A stretch of 64,000 bases of DNA, from NCBI RefSeq assembly GCF_036231945.1, contig NZ_CP109599.1, positions 6,103,501 to 6,167,500 on the forward strand, written 5' to 3'. This DNA comes from Streptomyces sp. NBC_01429. Its GTDB lineage: Bacteria > Actinomycetota > Actinomycetes > Streptomycetales > Streptomycetaceae. Below, piece by piece: positions 45,206-54,621 of this stretch. Below the pieces are notes generated by a model that saw only the letters and a list, made by a program, of their open reading frames with translations, ran no database searches and was not told the DNA's origin. Made by a program: the position numbers and the translations under genes. The first letter of the stretch is position 1, and every line of letters begins with the position of its first letter.

Positions 45206-47707
45206 ATGACGGGACCGGAGGCGTCTACGGATACGGAAGCGGTCACGGACGGTGACACGACAGCCTCGGTCGCCGACGCGGCCACGGCCACGGTCGACGC
45301 GCGCGGCATCGTGTCCGGCTGGAGCGCGGGCGCCCGCGCGCTGCTCGGATACCGCCGCTCCGAGATCGTGGGCCGCCCCGCCGCCCGGCTCCTCGCCGTC
45401 TCGGCCCCCCTTCCCGACCACGTCGCGCAGGCCCTGCGGACCCTGGACGAGCGGGGCCGGTGGAAGGGGACGGTGACGCTGCGGCACCGCGACGGCATCC
45501 CCCTGGACGTACCCCTGCTGGCCCACCCCCGTACCGCGCGGGACGGCGCCCGCGAGTGGCTCCTCGTCTCCCGTCCCGAAGGATCGGCCCTGGACCCGGC
45601 CCACGACGAACTGGACGCCGAGCTGCTGGAGCAGTCCTTCGCCCAGTCCCCGTGCGCGGAGGGCATCTACGACACGGAGCTGCGGCTGCGGCACGCGAGC
45701 GAGGGCGTGGAACGCGTGATGGGCGTCGCCGAGAAGGACATCCGCGGGCTGCGGCTGTCGGAGTTCGCGCCGGGACCCGTGGCCGACGACATCGAGCGGC
45801 ATATGCGGCTGGCGGTGGAGACCGGCGAGGCGCAGCAGCTGGAACTGCCCACCCGTATGGAGGGCCACGCGCGCGAACTCGTCTGGTCGCTCTCCATCGC
45901 TCCGATGCGGGCCGCCGACGGCCGGGTGCGCGGTGTGATCGTGGCGGCACACGACAGGACCAGACAGTACGTCGCCCGGCAGCGGCTGCTGCTGGTCAAC
46001 GAGGCCAGTACCCGGATCGGCACCACCCTCGACGTCGGACGCACCGCCCAGGAGCTGGCCGACGTGTCGGTTCCCCTCCTCGCGGACTTCGTCACCGTCG
46101 ATCTGCTGCCCGCCGTCACCGACGGCGGCGAACCGCCGCCCGGCCCGCTCAGCGGTGAGGTCACCTTGCGCCGCGTCGCCTGCGGCTCGGTCCTGGAGGG
46201 CTGCCCCGAGCTGGTGATTCCGCTGGGCGAGACCGCCGTCTATCCGCGCTCGACACCCCCCGCGAAGTCCCTGAGCAGCGGAAAGGCGCTCCTGGAGAGG
46301 GTGACGGAGCCCGGCACGATGAGCTGGGCGAGCCAGGATCCGGACCGGGCCGCGACGATACGCGCCTTCGGTTTCCACTCCACGATGGCCGTCCCGCTGC
46401 GGGCCCGCGGCACCACCCTCGGCGTGGCCACCTTCTCCCGCCACCGCCGGCCGGACCCCTTCGAGCAGGACGATCTGCTGCTCGCCGAGGAGATAACGGC
46501 GCGGGCCGCCGTCTGCGTCGACAACGCCCGCCGCTACACCCGCGAACGCGAGATCGCCCTCGCCCTCCAGCGCAGCCTGCTGCCGGCGGCGCTGCCCGAA
46601 CACGTCGCGGTCGAGGCCGCCTTCCGGTACCTGCCCACCGACACGGGGGCCGGGGTGGGCGGCGACTGGTTCGATGTGATCCCGCTGTCCGGCTCGCGGG
46701 TGGCCCTGGTCGTGGGCGATGTGGTCGGACATGGCGTGCGCGCCTCGGCCACGATGGGCCGGCTCCGTACGGCCGTACGCACCCTCGCCGACGTCGATCT
46801 TCCCCCGGACGAACTGCTCACCCATCTCGACGATCTCGTCACCCACCTCTCCGCCGAGGCGGCGGGCGGCCGCGGCGCCGGCGCCGAGGGGGAGTCCGGC
46901 GGCGAGATCGATGGGGAGATCAGCGGGGATGTCGGAGCGACCTGTCTCTACGCGGTGTACGACCCGGTCTCCCGCCGCTGTTCCGTGGCCCGCGCCGGAC
47001 ACCCGGAGCCCGCCGTGGTCAGCCCGGACGGCGGAGTCGAATTCCTCGACGTGCCCGCCGGACCCCCGCTCGGGCTGGGCGGACTGCCCTTCGAGAGCGT
47101 CGAGGTGGAGCTGGCCGAGGGCAGCCTGCTCGCCCTCTACACCAACGGCCTGATCGAGTCGCGCGAGCGCGCCCCCGACGAGACGCTGGCCGCGCTGCGC
47201 ACCGCCCTGGCGCGGCCCGCCGCACCGCTGGAGGACATCTGCGACACCGTCCTCGGCTCACTGCTCCCGGCCCACCCGGCCGACGACGTCGCCCTGTTGC
47301 TGGCCCGTACCCGCGCGCTCGGTACGAGCCAGGTGGTGACCTGGGAGCTGGCCTGCGATCCGGCCATCGTGGCGGAGGCGCGCAGAAACGTCTCGGAGCA
47401 GCTGGCCCTCTGGGGGCTGGAGGAAGCGGTCTTCACCACGGAACTGGTGGTCAGCGAGCTGGTCACCAATGCCATCCGCTACGCCGAGGCGCCCATTCAG
47501 CTGCGCCTGATCCACGACGGCAGCCTCATCTGCGAGGTCTCCGACGGCAGCAACACCGCCCCTCATCTGCGCCGGGCACGCGTCTCCGACGAGGGCGGTC
47601 GGGGGCTGCTCCTGGTCGCCCAGCTCACCCAGAGCTGGGGCACCCGGCAGGGCGCGGCCGGTAAGACGATCTGGGCGGAACAGACGCTTCCGGTGGAGAT
47701 CGGCTGA
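45206..47707 (+). CDS. PAS-PAS-GAF-SpoIIE phosphatase with C-terminal HATPase
   Basis: An 833-residue multidomain signalling protein. Two PAS-like domains lie at about 20-120 and 150-255, GAF at about 270-440, and a PP2C-like SpoIIE phosphatase at about 460-690 with GGDWFDV, VVGDVVGHGVRASATMG and DDVALLLAR metal ligands. An anti-sigma-type histidine-kinase-like ATPase at 700-830 has the N-box ELVVSELVTNAIRYA and G-box DEGGRGLLLVAQLTQSWG. Such proteins dephosphorylate anti-anti-sigma factors and may also phosphorylate them, controlling alternative sigma factors. The partner genes are not adjacent. The ribosome site is separated from the ATG by an 11-G run. Confidence 0.9.
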   Translation: MTGPEASTDTEAVTDGDTTASVADAATATVDARGIVSGWSAGARALLGYRRSEIVGRPAARLLAVSAPLPDHVAQALRTLDERGRWKGTVTLRHRDGIPLDVPLLAHPRTARDGAREWLLVSRPEGSALDPAHDELDAELLEQSFAQSPCAEGIYDTELRLRHASEGVERVMGVAEKDIRGLRLSEFAPGPVADDIERHMRLAVETGEAQQLELPTRMEGHARELVWSLSIAPMRAADGRVRGVIVAAHDRTRQYVARQRLLLVNEASTRIGTTLDVGRTAQELADVSVPLLADFVTVDLLPAVTDGGEPPPGPLSGEVTLRRVACGSVLEGCPELVIPLGETAVYPRSTPPAKSLSSGKALLERVTEPGTMSWASQDPDRAATIRAFGFHSTMAVPLRARGTTLGVATFSRHRRPDPFEQDDLLLAEEITARAAVCVDNARRYTREREIALALQRSLLPAALPEHVAVEAAFRYLPTDTGAGVGGDWFDVIPLSGSRVALVVGDVVGHGVRASATMGRLRTAVRTLADVDLPPDELLTHLDDLVTHLSAEAAGGRGAGAEGESGGEIDGEISGDVGATCLYAVYDPVSRRCSVARAGHPEPAVVSPDGGVEFLDVPAGPPLGLGGLPFESVEVELAEGSLLALYTNGLIESRERAPDETLAALRTALARPAAPLEDICDTVLGSLLPAHPADDVALLLARTRALGTSQVVTWELACDPAIVAEARRNVSEQLALWGLEEAVFTTELVVSELVTNAIRYAEAPIQLRLIHDGSLICEVSDGSNTAPHLRRARVSDEGGRGLLLVAQLTQSWGTRQGAAGKTIWAEQTLPVEIG

Positions 47708-47798
47708 CCTGCCGCGCCTCCGGACCCGCTGTACCCCGGCTTCGGGCCCGCGCTGTCGCCCGCCGCCCTTCGGGAGTCCCTTGGACGAAGATGGCCGG

Positions 47799-48452
47799 GT
47801 GCGACTTGAAGCGATCACCTGGGAGCGGCTGACCGACACCCTCGCCGAGCGGGTGCTGAGCGCCGCGACGGCGGACGGCGGTCCCTGGCCGCGCGTCGCC
47901 GTGGACGGAGCACCGGCCGCCGGGACCGGTGAGCGGGCCGAGGCGCTGGCCGAGGCACTGCGGCTGCGCGGCCGTTCGGTGCTGGTGGTCGGTACGGGCG
48001 GCTTCCTGCGTCCCGCCTCGCTGCGCTTCGAGTACGGGCGCGAGGACCCCGACACGTACTACGGCGGCTGGTTCGACACCGGCGCGCTCTGGCGGGAGGT
48101 CCTCGGACCGCTGGAGCCCGGCGGTACGGGGCTGGTCCTGCCCGACCTCTGGGACCCGGCCACCGACCGGGCGACCCGCAGCCCGCGCGCCGAACTGCCG
48201 CCCGGCGGTGTGCTGGTGGTGCACGGGCCGCTGCTGATGGGGCACTGGTTCCCGTTCGACCTCACGGTGCATCTGCGGCTCTCCCCGGGCGCGCTCCGGC
48301 GGCGCACGGCGGAGGCGGAGCGCTGGACGCTTCCGGCCTTCGAGAGGTACGAGGCCGAGGTCGCCCCGGCCGAGGCCGCCGACGTGGTGGTACGGACCGA
48401 CGATCCGCGGCACCCGGCGTGGGGCGGCTTCGGCCGGGGCGGCGGCGACTGA
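47799..48452 (+). CDS. Uridine-kinase-like protein with degenerate P-loop
   Basis: A 217-residue protein with the layout of bacterial uridine kinase-like proteins: VRLEAITWERLTDTLAERVLS, VAVDGAPAAGTGERAEALAEAL at the Walker A place, RRSV-like SVLVVGTGGFLRPASLRFEYGREDPDTYYGGWFDTGAL with the substrate Asp/Tyr, GVLVVHGPLLMG and a lid-like ALRRRTAEAERW. The P-loop has GTGE where GxGK(S/T) is expected, so the lysine is lost and kinase activity is doubtful. The GTG at 47799 is the likely start; a TTG at 47781 in frame is an alternative. Confidence 0.68.
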   Translation: MRLEAITWERLTDTLAERVLSAATADGGPWPRVAVDGAPAAGTGERAEALAEALRLRGRSVLVVGTGGFLRPASLRFEYGREDPDTYYGGWFDTGALWREVLGPLEPGGTGLVLPDLWDPATDRATRSPRAELPPGGVLVVHGPLLMGHWFPFDLTVHLRLSPGALRRRTAEAERWTLPAFERYEAEVAPAEAADVVVRTDDPRHPAWGGFGRGGGD

Positions 48453-48496
48453 CCCGGTCGGGACGGCTCGCTTCGCACCGCCGTACGCCCCGGGGG

Positions 48497-49423
48497 TCAC
48501 GGCGTCCGCGGCCGTCCGCCCGGGATCGTCACCGCGTGGGCGCCCGCCCGGCACCCCGCCGCCGCGGCGCGCGCGGGCGTGGAGCCCCTGAGCCGGGAGG
48601 CGAGAAAGGTGCCGGTGAAGGCGTCCCCCGCGCCGGTCGAGTCCACCGCCTCGGCCGGGACCGGGGGCAGCCGTGCCGTGACCGCGCCCGCCTCGGCCAC
48701 CAGCGCGCCGGCGCCGCCGAGGGTCACCACCGCGAGCGGTACCCGTCGGCTCAGTTCGGCGGCTGCGTCCTCGGGGTCGGTCCGGCCGGTGAGGAGCCGT
48801 GCCTCGTCCGCATTGGGGAGAAGCGTTTCCGCGCCCGCGACGGCCGCCAGGAAGCGAGGCACGCCCAACTCCTCGATGAATCCGGCCGAAGCGGGATCCA
48901 CGCTCACCGGAATCCCTCGCTCCCGCGCCGATTCCATCGCGGCCGAGGCCAGTTCCCTGGTGGTCGCGGCGAAGAAGAGATAGCCGGAGAGGTGCAGCCG
49001 GCCGACCCCCTCCAGCAGGGCCGGCGACCAGTCCGCGGGCGTCAGCCGCAGCGTCGCGCCGCTGTCGGTGAGCAGGGTACGTTCCGCGGCGGCGTCGACC
49101 AGGCAGATCACCGTTCCGGTCGGCTCCTTCTCGTCGCGCACGAGATGTGTGCGTACCCCCGCCCGCCGCAGCCGCTCCTCGTGCCAGTCGTGGGCGTCCG
49201 CGCCCACCCGGGCCAGCAGCCGTACGTCGGCGCATCCGGCGCGCACCGCCCAGCAGGCGGCGTTGGCCCCGGCGCCGCCGGGCAGCGTACGGATCTCGGC
49301 CACCGTGTCGGTGCCGTGGGCGAGCGGCGTACGGTGCCGGGCCACCACATCCGTGACCACGTCCCCGATCACCAGCAGCGCCCCGCCGTTCACCGGACTG
49401 CCGCTCACCGGACTGCCGCTCAC
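48497..49423 (-). CDS. psuK: PfkB-family kinase, probable pseudouridine kinase
   Basis: A 308-residue ribokinase-fold kinase. The N-terminal GGAGANAA motif (LPGGAGANAACWAVRAG) and C-terminal DSTGAGDAFTGTFLA with catalytic Asp are clear. Its GTG overlaps the stop of the pseudouridine-5'-phosphate glycosidase gene (GTGA), so the substrate is probably pseudouridine, phosphorylated before the glycosidase splits it. The first residues SGSPVSGSPVNGG come from a 15-bp repeat that carries three in-frame GTG codons, so the precise start is uncertain. Confidence 0.84.
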   Translation of the reverse strand: MSGSPVSGSPVNGGALLVIGDVVTDVVARHRTPLAHGTDTVAEIRTLPGGAGANAACWAVRAGCADVRLLARVGADAHDWHEERLRRAGVRTHLVRDEKEPTGTVICLVDAAAERTLLTDSGATLRLTPADWSPALLEGVGRLHLSGYLFFAATTRELASAAMESARERGIPVSVDPASAGFIEELGVPRFLAAVAGAETLLPNADEARLLTGRTDPEDAAAELSRRVPLAVVTLGGAGALVAEAGAVTARLPPVPAEAVDSTGAGDAFTGTFLASRLRGSTPARAAAAGCRAGAHAVTIPGGRPRTP

Positions 49424-50355
49424 CGGACCGCCGCGGCGCGGGCCACGGCGATCCGTGCCGCGAGCCGTACATTGCCGCGCACCGCCGCGAGATTGGCCTC
49501 CAGCGACGCGCCACCGGTGCGCCGCGCCAACTCCTCCAGCAGGAACGGGGTGACGGCCTGCCCGCCGATGCCCCGCTCCCGGCAGGCGCCGAGCGCCTCG
49601 GCGAGGACCCGGTCGTGCAGCGCCGGATCCAGCTGCTCCGACTCGGGTACGGGGTTGGCGACGATGATCGCCGACTCCGGGCCGCCGAGCCCGTCCCGCG
49701 CGTCCATCACCGCGACGACCTCCTCGGGGGTACGGACCGTCCAGTCGACGGGCTCGCCGGAGGAGGCGAGGTAGAAGCCGGGGAAACGATCCGTCCCGTA
49801 CCCCAGGACCGTCACGCCCAGGGTCTCCAGCCGCTGGAGCGTGGCCGGTACGTCGAGGATCGACTTGACGCCCGCGCAGACGACCGTGATCCGGGCCGTC
49901 GCCAGCAGCCGCAGGTCCGCCGACTCGTCCTGGGTCTTGGTCCAGCCGCGGTGCACCCCGCCGAGCCCGCCCGTCGCGAAGACCCGGATCCCGGCGCGCG
50001 CGGCCAGAAACGCCGTGGCGGAGACGGTCGTCGCCCCACTGGCGCCCGCCGCGAGCGCGGGAGCCAGATCCCGGTGGCCCAGCTTGCGCACGGAGTCGTC
50101 CTCCGCGATCCGCTCCAACTGGTCCTTGACCAGCCCCACCTGGGGCCGGCCGTCCAGTACGGCCACCGTCGCGGGCACGGCGCCACCCTCCCGAACGAGC
50201 GACTCCAGCTCCTCCGCGACCGCCAGATTGCGCGGGCGCGGCAGTCCGTGCGCGATGATCGTCGACTCCAGGGCGACCACGGGACGGCCCGTGGCGAACG
50301 CCTCACGTACCTCGGGTGACAACCGCGACGCGGCGCGGTGCGATGTGTCTGGCAT
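49420..50355 (-). CDS. psuG: Pseudouridine-5'-phosphate glycosidase
   Basis: A 311-residue enzyme that cleaves the C-C glycosidic bond of pseudouridine 5'-phosphate into uracil and ribose 5-phosphate. Family motifs: VVALESTIIAHGLPRPRNLAVA, TVSATAFLAARAGIRVFATGGLGGVHRG, VVCAGVKSILDVPATLQRLETLGVTVLGYGTDRFPGFY and the C-terminal IGGQAVTPFLLEELARRTGG. The ATG at 50355 has GGGG close upstream; ATG 50367 is an alternative. With psuK it forms a two-gene salvage operon; no transporter is attached. Confidence 0.93.
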   Translation of the reverse strand: MPDTSHRAASRLSPEVREAFATGRPVVALESTIIAHGLPRPRNLAVAEELESLVREGGAVPATVAVLDGRPQVGLVKDQLERIAEDDSVRKLGHRDLAPALAAGASGATTVSATAFLAARAGIRVFATGGLGGVHRGWTKTQDESADLRLLATARITVVCAGVKSILDVPATLQRLETLGVTVLGYGTDRFPGFYLASSGEPVDWTVRTPEEVVAVMDARDGLGGPESAIIVANPVPESEQLDPALHDRVLAEALGACRERGIGGQAVTPFLLEELARRTGGASLEANLAAVRGNVRLAARIAVARAAAVR

Positions 50356-50433
50356 GTCCCCATCCATGGCGCGCGCGAGGTCCGCGCAAACGTCGGCCGC
50401 CGCCGGACGGCTCCGGCGGCGGCCCGGGAACGG

Positions 50434-51663
50434 TCAGGCGGCCTGCACCCCGTCGAGCGCGCCGTGCGGGTTGAGCACGTACTTCCGGCTCGCGCCGTGG
50501 TCGAACTCCGCGTAGCCGCGCGGCGCGTCGTCCAGCGAGATCACCGTCGCGTTGACCGCCTTGGCGATATGGACCTTGTCGTGCAGGATCGCCATCGCCA
50601 GCCCCCGGTGGTACTTCATGACCGGGCACTGGCCCGTGCTGAACTGGTGGCTCTTCGCCCAGCCGAGGCCGAGGCGCACCTTCAGCGTCCCGGTCCTGGC
50701 GTCCTGGTCGACGCCGCCCGGGTCCTCCGTGACGTACAGCCCCGGAATGCCGAGCGCGCCACCCGCCCGCACCACGCCCATCAGGGAGTTGAGGACGGTC
50801 GCCGGGGCCTCCTCGGAGTCCCGGCCGTGGGCGCGCGCCTCGAAGCCGACCGCGTCGACCGCCGCGTCCACCTCGGGCTCGCCGAGGAGCTGGGCTATCT
50901 GGTCCTCGACCGAGCCCTGGGTGAGATCCACGGTCTCGCAGCCGAAGCTGCGGGCCTGGGCGAGCCGTTCCGCGTTGAGGTCGCCGACGATGACGACGGC
51001 GGCGCCGAGCAACTGGGCCGAGGCGGCGGCCGCCAGGCCCACCGGGCCCGCACCCGCCACGTACACCGTGGAACCGACGCCCGTACCGGCGGTCACCGCG
51101 CCGTGGAAGCCGGTCGGGAAGATGTCCGACAGCATCGTCAGATCGAGCAGCTTCTCGCGGGCCGCGTCCCGGTCGGGGAAGCGGAGCAGATTGAAGTCCG
51201 CGTACGGCACCATCACGTACTCGGCCTGACCGCCGACCCAGCCGCCCATGTCGACATAGCCGTACGCCGCGCCCGGCCGGGCCGGATTGACGTTCAGACA
51301 GATACCGGTCTGCCGCTCCTTGCAGTTGCGGCAGCGCCCGCAGGCGATGTTGAAGGGCACGGAGACGACATCGCCCACCGTGATGAACTCGACGTCGGGG
51401 CCGCACTCGACGACCTCTCCGGTGATCTCGTGGCCGAGGACCAGCCCCTCCGGCGCGGTGGTGCGGCCACGCACCATGTGCTGGTCGCTGCCGCAGATGT
51501 TGGTGGCGAGGACCTTGAGGATGACCCCGTGCCGGCAGGTGCGCCCGATGTTGTCCCGGGCCACCCCCGGCCCGTCCTGGAGTTGGAGCGTCGGATACTC
51601 CGTGGTTCTCACGTCCACGATGCCCGGTTTGATGTAAGCGACCGCCTTGTTTCCACCACTCAT
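50434..51663 (-). CDS. fdhA: Zinc alcohol dehydrogenase, glutathione-independent formaldehyde dehydrogenase type
   Basis: A 409-residue MDR dehydrogenase of the Pseudomonas formaldehyde dehydrogenase type. Catalytic zinc: NICGSDQHMVRGRTTAPEGLVLGHEITGEV; structural zinc cysteines: CGRCRNCKERQTGIC; NAD fold: VYVAGAGPVGLAAAASAQLLGAAVV; the family-specific insert with GALGIPGLYVTEDPGG is present. It oxidises formaldehyde to formate with tightly bound NAD. The start ATG at 51663 follows GGGACGGCGAACCGGC. Same strand as psuGK but separated by about 65 bp. Confidence 0.9.
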   Translation of the reverse strand: MSGGNKAVAYIKPGIVDVRTTEYPTLQLQDGPGVARDNIGRTCRHGVILKVLATNICGSDQHMVRGRTTAPEGLVLGHEITGEVVECGPDVEFITVGDVVSVPFNIACGRCRNCKERQTGICLNVNPARPGAAYGYVDMGGWVGGQAEYVMVPYADFNLLRFPDRDAAREKLLDLTMLSDIFPTGFHGAVTAGTGVGSTVYVAGAGPVGLAAAASAQLLGAAVVIVGDLNAERLAQARSFGCETVDLTQGSVEDQIAQLLGEPEVDAAVDAVGFEARAHGRDSEEAPATVLNSLMGVVRAGGALGIPGLYVTEDPGGVDQDARTGTLKVRLGLGWAKSHQFSTGQCPVMKYHRGLAMAILHDKVHIAKAVNATVISLDDAPRGYAEFDHGASRKYVLNPHGALDGVQAA

Positions 51664-51946
51664 GCCGGTTCGCCGTCCCTTCGGATCTGCTCGTCCAGCG
51701 GATGACTCGGTCCGGATGGAGTCTGCTACCGCTCGGGCGGTCCGGCCAGGGCCGCGTACGGGCAAGGGGTACGGGGGTGCCGGTGCGCCGACTCCGCCGG
51801 GCCGTACGCGCGGTGGTGCTCCACCCTCAGCCTAAGTCCGGCAAGGAATACGGACAAGTGAGGGTAAAATTCATGAATCGGGCCACAGGTTCGTGGGCTC
51901 GGAAACCCGTGGGCTCGGAAACCCGTGGGGCCGGTAGGCCGTGGGC

Positions 51947-52498
51947 TCAGAAGAGCGGCGCCGGCAGCACGCCCTCCAGCGCCAGCAGCCGCCGCTTCGT
52001 CTCCAGTCCGCCGCCGAAGCCGCCGAGCCCGCCGTCGCTCTCCACCACCCGGTGGCACGGCACCACCACCGGCAGCGGGTTGGAGCCCATCGCCGCACCC
52101 ACGGCCTGCGCGCCCCCGGGCCGCCCCACCCGCTCCGCCAGCTCGCCGTATCCCACCACCGTGCCGTACGGAACGCCGGACGCCAGCTCGCGCAGGACCC
52201 GCTCGTTGAAGCCGGCGGAGAGCGACCAGTCGAGCGGCAGCCCGAACTCCAGCGGCTCGCCCGCGAAATACGCCGACAGCCGGCGTATCGGCTCGGCCAG
52301 CAGCCCCGACGCGCACGCGACCGGCTCGGCGCCCAGCCGGCCGGCTATCCGCCCGAGCGCCCGCTCCCGCACCGGCCCCCGGGCGTGGAAGACCACGCTC
52401 ACCAGCCCCCGCCGGGTCGCGGCCAGCAGCAGCGGCCCGATGTCGCTCGGCGTCACCGCCCACTCCACCGAAGGCCGCGACTCCCCGTACTCGTTCAT
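51947..52498 (-). CDS. ogt: Methylated-DNA-protein cysteine methyltransferase
   Basis: A 183-residue suicide repair enzyme taking the alkyl group from O6-alkylguanine. The active-site PCHRVVESDGGLGGFGGGLETKRRLLALE is complete, preceded by the recognition helix VPYGTVVGYGELAERVGRPGGAQAVGAAMGSNP. The N-terminal domain matches the Ogt type. ATG at 52498. It lies just after the glycerophosphodiesterase on the opposite half of the same strand run, with 68 bp between. Confidence 0.93.
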   Translation of the reverse strand: MNEYGESRPSVEWAVTPSDIGPLLLAATRRGLVSVVFHARGPVRERALGRIAGRLGAEPVACASGLLAEPIRRLSAYFAGEPLEFGLPLDWSLSAGFNERVLRELASGVPYGTVVGYGELAERVGRPGGAQAVGAAMGSNPLPVVVPCHRVVESDGGLGGFGGGLETKRRLLALEGVLPAPLF

Positions 52499-52566
52499 GC
52501 GGACCACGGTACGGGCCGCCACTGACAACCGGCCCGGACGGCCGCCCGGCCGCCCCTTCCCCCGGC

Positions 52567-53469
52567 TCAGCCGCTCCCGGCCCGGCCCAGCGCGTCCCGC
52601 ACCACGTCGGGGTTGTTGGTGATGATCCCGTCCACCCCGAGATCCCTGGCCCGCACCGCGCCCGCCGCGTCGTTGACGGTCCAGGTGTGCACCGTGAGCG
52701 GCTTGCCGTGCGGCCCCTTCAGCCGGTGCGCCGCCGCGACCTGCCCGGCGGTGAGCGAGGTGTGCGACGGATTGATCTGGTCCGTGAACGCGGCGTACCC
52801 GGGCAGGTCGGCCGCCTCGGGCGTGCCCAGGAAGCCCGTCGTGATCTCCGGCCGCCGTTCGTGCACCGTACGGACGCTGTCCGCCGAGAAGCTCTGGACG
52901 ACCAGCCTCCGCGCGACGTGCGAGCGGTCCAGCCAGCCCTCCGCGCGCAGCACGCGCAGGATGTCGCCCTCGACGCCCGGGTACAGCTCGGGCGCCTTGA
53001 TCTCCAGGAGCAGCTTCTGCCCGTTGGCCTCGACGGTCCTCAGATACTGGCTCAGGGTCGGCACCCGCGCGCCCGCCCACCGCTCGCCGAACCAGCTGCC
53101 CGCGTCCAGCCGCGCGATCTCCGCCGCGGTGAAGTCCTCGACCTTCCAGGGGGCGCGGTCGGGGAAGACCCGTTCGGCGTCCGTGGTCCGCCGCAGCGTG
53201 TCGTCGTGGATCACGACCAGCTCGCCGTCCCGGGTGCGCTGGACATCGTTCTCCACCCAGTCGATGCCCAGCTCATGGGCCTTGTCGACGGCGGCGAGCG
53301 TGTTCTCGGGCGCGTACGCCGAGGCGCCCCGGTGCGCGATGACCAGCGGGCGCCCGTGCCGCGCGCCCGCCTCCCCGTCGGGCCCGGCGGCCGTGGCGGC
53401 GCCCGGCGCGACCAGTAACGCGGCACTCAGCAGCACGGCGGCCACTGTCACCGAGGATCGTGTCTTCAA
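52567..53469 (-). CDS. glpQ: Secreted glycerophosphodiester phosphodiesterase
   Basis: A 300-residue exported GDPD enzyme that frees glycerol-3-phosphate from glycerophosphodiesters. The start is a TTG at 53469: GAGGAG lies five bases before it and it is followed by a Sec signal (KTRSSVTVAAVLLSAALLVAPGAATAAG); no ATG or GTG suits. Catalytic motifs: VIAHRGASAYAPENTLAA, WVENDVQRTRDGELVVIHDDTLRRTTD and LLEIK; the end INPSHTSLTA...VHTWTVNDAAGAVRARDLGVDGIITNNPD closes the barrel. Homologues in Streptomyces are phosphate-starvation genes; I could not find a convincing PHO box here. Confidence 0.9.
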   Translation of the reverse strand: MKTRSSVTVAAVLLSAALLVAPGAATAAGPDGEAGARHGRPLVIAHRGASAYAPENTLAAVDKAHELGIDWVENDVQRTRDGELVVIHDDTLRRTTDAERVFPDRAPWKVEDFTAAEIARLDAGSWFGERWAGARVPTLSQYLRTVEANGQKLLLEIKAPELYPGVEGDILRVLRAEGWLDRSHVARRLVVQSFSADSVRTVHERRPEITTGFLGTPEAADLPGYAAFTDQINPSHTSLTAGQVAAAHRLKGPHGKPLTVHTWTVNDAAGAVRARDLGVDGIITNNPDVVRDALGRAGSG

Positions 53470-53570
53470 CGGGAACTCCTCGTGCTCGTGAGAGGCGTGA
53501 ATCGAGGGTGCGGACGGGGCGCGGACCAGAATGAGGCCAAGGTCATATCGACAAATCGGCAGACATCTGT

Positions 53571-53598
53571 TTGATTCACGTGCTTGCCGTCCTACCCT
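53571..53598 (+). promoter_or_regulatory. Possible promoter of the MHYT gene
   Basis: TTGATT (53571-53576), a 16-base spacer and TACCCT (53593-53598) precede the ATG at 53652 by about 50 bp, in the gap shared with the divergent glpQ. Confidence 0.38.
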
Positions 53599-53651
53599 CC
53601 CGGAACCAGCGCATCCGTACAGTAAGCACAAGGGGCGAAGGGCACACCACT

Positions 53652-54548
53652 ATGCAGGGCACCATCGACGGATTCAGCTACGGCCTCGTCACACCCGTGG
53701 CGGCCTTTCTCATGGCCTGCCTGGGCGCGGCGCTCGGCCTGCGCTGCACCGTGAGATCCCTGCGCGCCCACAGCTCCTGGAAGCCGGGCGGGCTCGCCCT
53801 GGGCGCGGCCGCGATCGGTTCGGGCATCTGGACCATGCACTTCATCGCGATGACGGGTTTCTCCGTCGCGGAGGCGCCGATCGGGTACGACGCGCCGACG
53901 ACCTTCGCCAGTCTGGCCGTGGGGATCATCATGGTCGGGATCGGGATCTTCATCGTCGGTTACCGGGGCTCGACCCGGATGGCGCTGGTCACCGGCGGCA
54001 TCATCACCGGCCTGGCCATCGCCACCATGCACTACCTCGGCATGGCCGGGATGCGGGTGAACGGGCGCGTCGACTACGACATCGCGACCGTCACCCTCTC
54101 CGTCCTGATCGCCGTCGCCGCCGCGACGGCCGCGCTGTGGGTCGTCGTCTCGCACCGCGGCTTCCTGGCCGGCCTGGCCGCCAGCCTGGTGATGGGCGTC
54201 GCGTCGACCGGCATGCACTACACGGGGATGTCCGCCGTCCACGTCCATCTCGCGGAGGTCAACGCCGCCCCCGGCGGCGAACCGGCCACCGAACTGCTCA
54301 TCCCGATGCTGATCGGCCCGGCGGTCTTCCTGCTGCTGGCCGGGGTGGCCGTGCTGTTCGATCCGTTCCTGGTGGCTGGCCGGGACCGGGAGGAGCGTCC
54401 CGCACCGGCCGTTCCCGGTCCGTGCGATCACACGGGCGTGCCCGCGCAGCGGTCCCGGGCGCGCTCGCCCCACCGCGAGCCCGCCGACCGGGCGGCCGCC
54501 CGCTCCGCCCGGCCCCGGCACGGCTCCCAGGACCTCCACGACTGGTGA
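53652..54548 (+). CDS. MHYT-domain integral membrane protein
   Basis: A 298-residue membrane protein with seven predicted helices and the three repeats that define the MHYT sensor: WTMHFIAMTGF, TMHYLGMAGMR and GMHYTGMSAV. The His/Met residues at the outer face are thought to bind copper or a diatomic gas. There is no output domain (GGDEF, kinase) attached; the C-terminal 50 residues are a basic Arg/Pro tail. GAAGGG lies upstream of the ATG at 53652. Confidence 0.9.
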   Translation: MQGTIDGFSYGLVTPVAAFLMACLGAALGLRCTVRSLRAHSSWKPGGLALGAAAIGSGIWTMHFIAMTGFSVAEAPIGYDAPTTFASLAVGIIMVGIGIFIVGYRGSTRMALVTGGIITGLAIATMHYLGMAGMRVNGRVDYDIATVTLSVLIAVAAATAALWVVVSHRGFLAGLAASLVMGVASTGMHYTGMSAVHVHLAEVNAAPGGEPATELLIPMLIGPAVFLLLAGVAVLFDPFLVAGRDREERPAPAVPGPCDHTGVPAQRSRARSPHREPADRAAARSARPRHGSQDLHDW

Positions 54549-54621
54549 GCCGGCGGGGTCCCGGGGGCGGTCCGCAGTCCGGAATCGCCCGACTGTCAGT
54601 GCGGGGTCGTACGGTGGATCC

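Noticed and set aside
53470..53651. PHO box upstream of glpQ
   Set aside because: GATTCAC-like single units only; no direct-repeat pair at 11-bp spacing.
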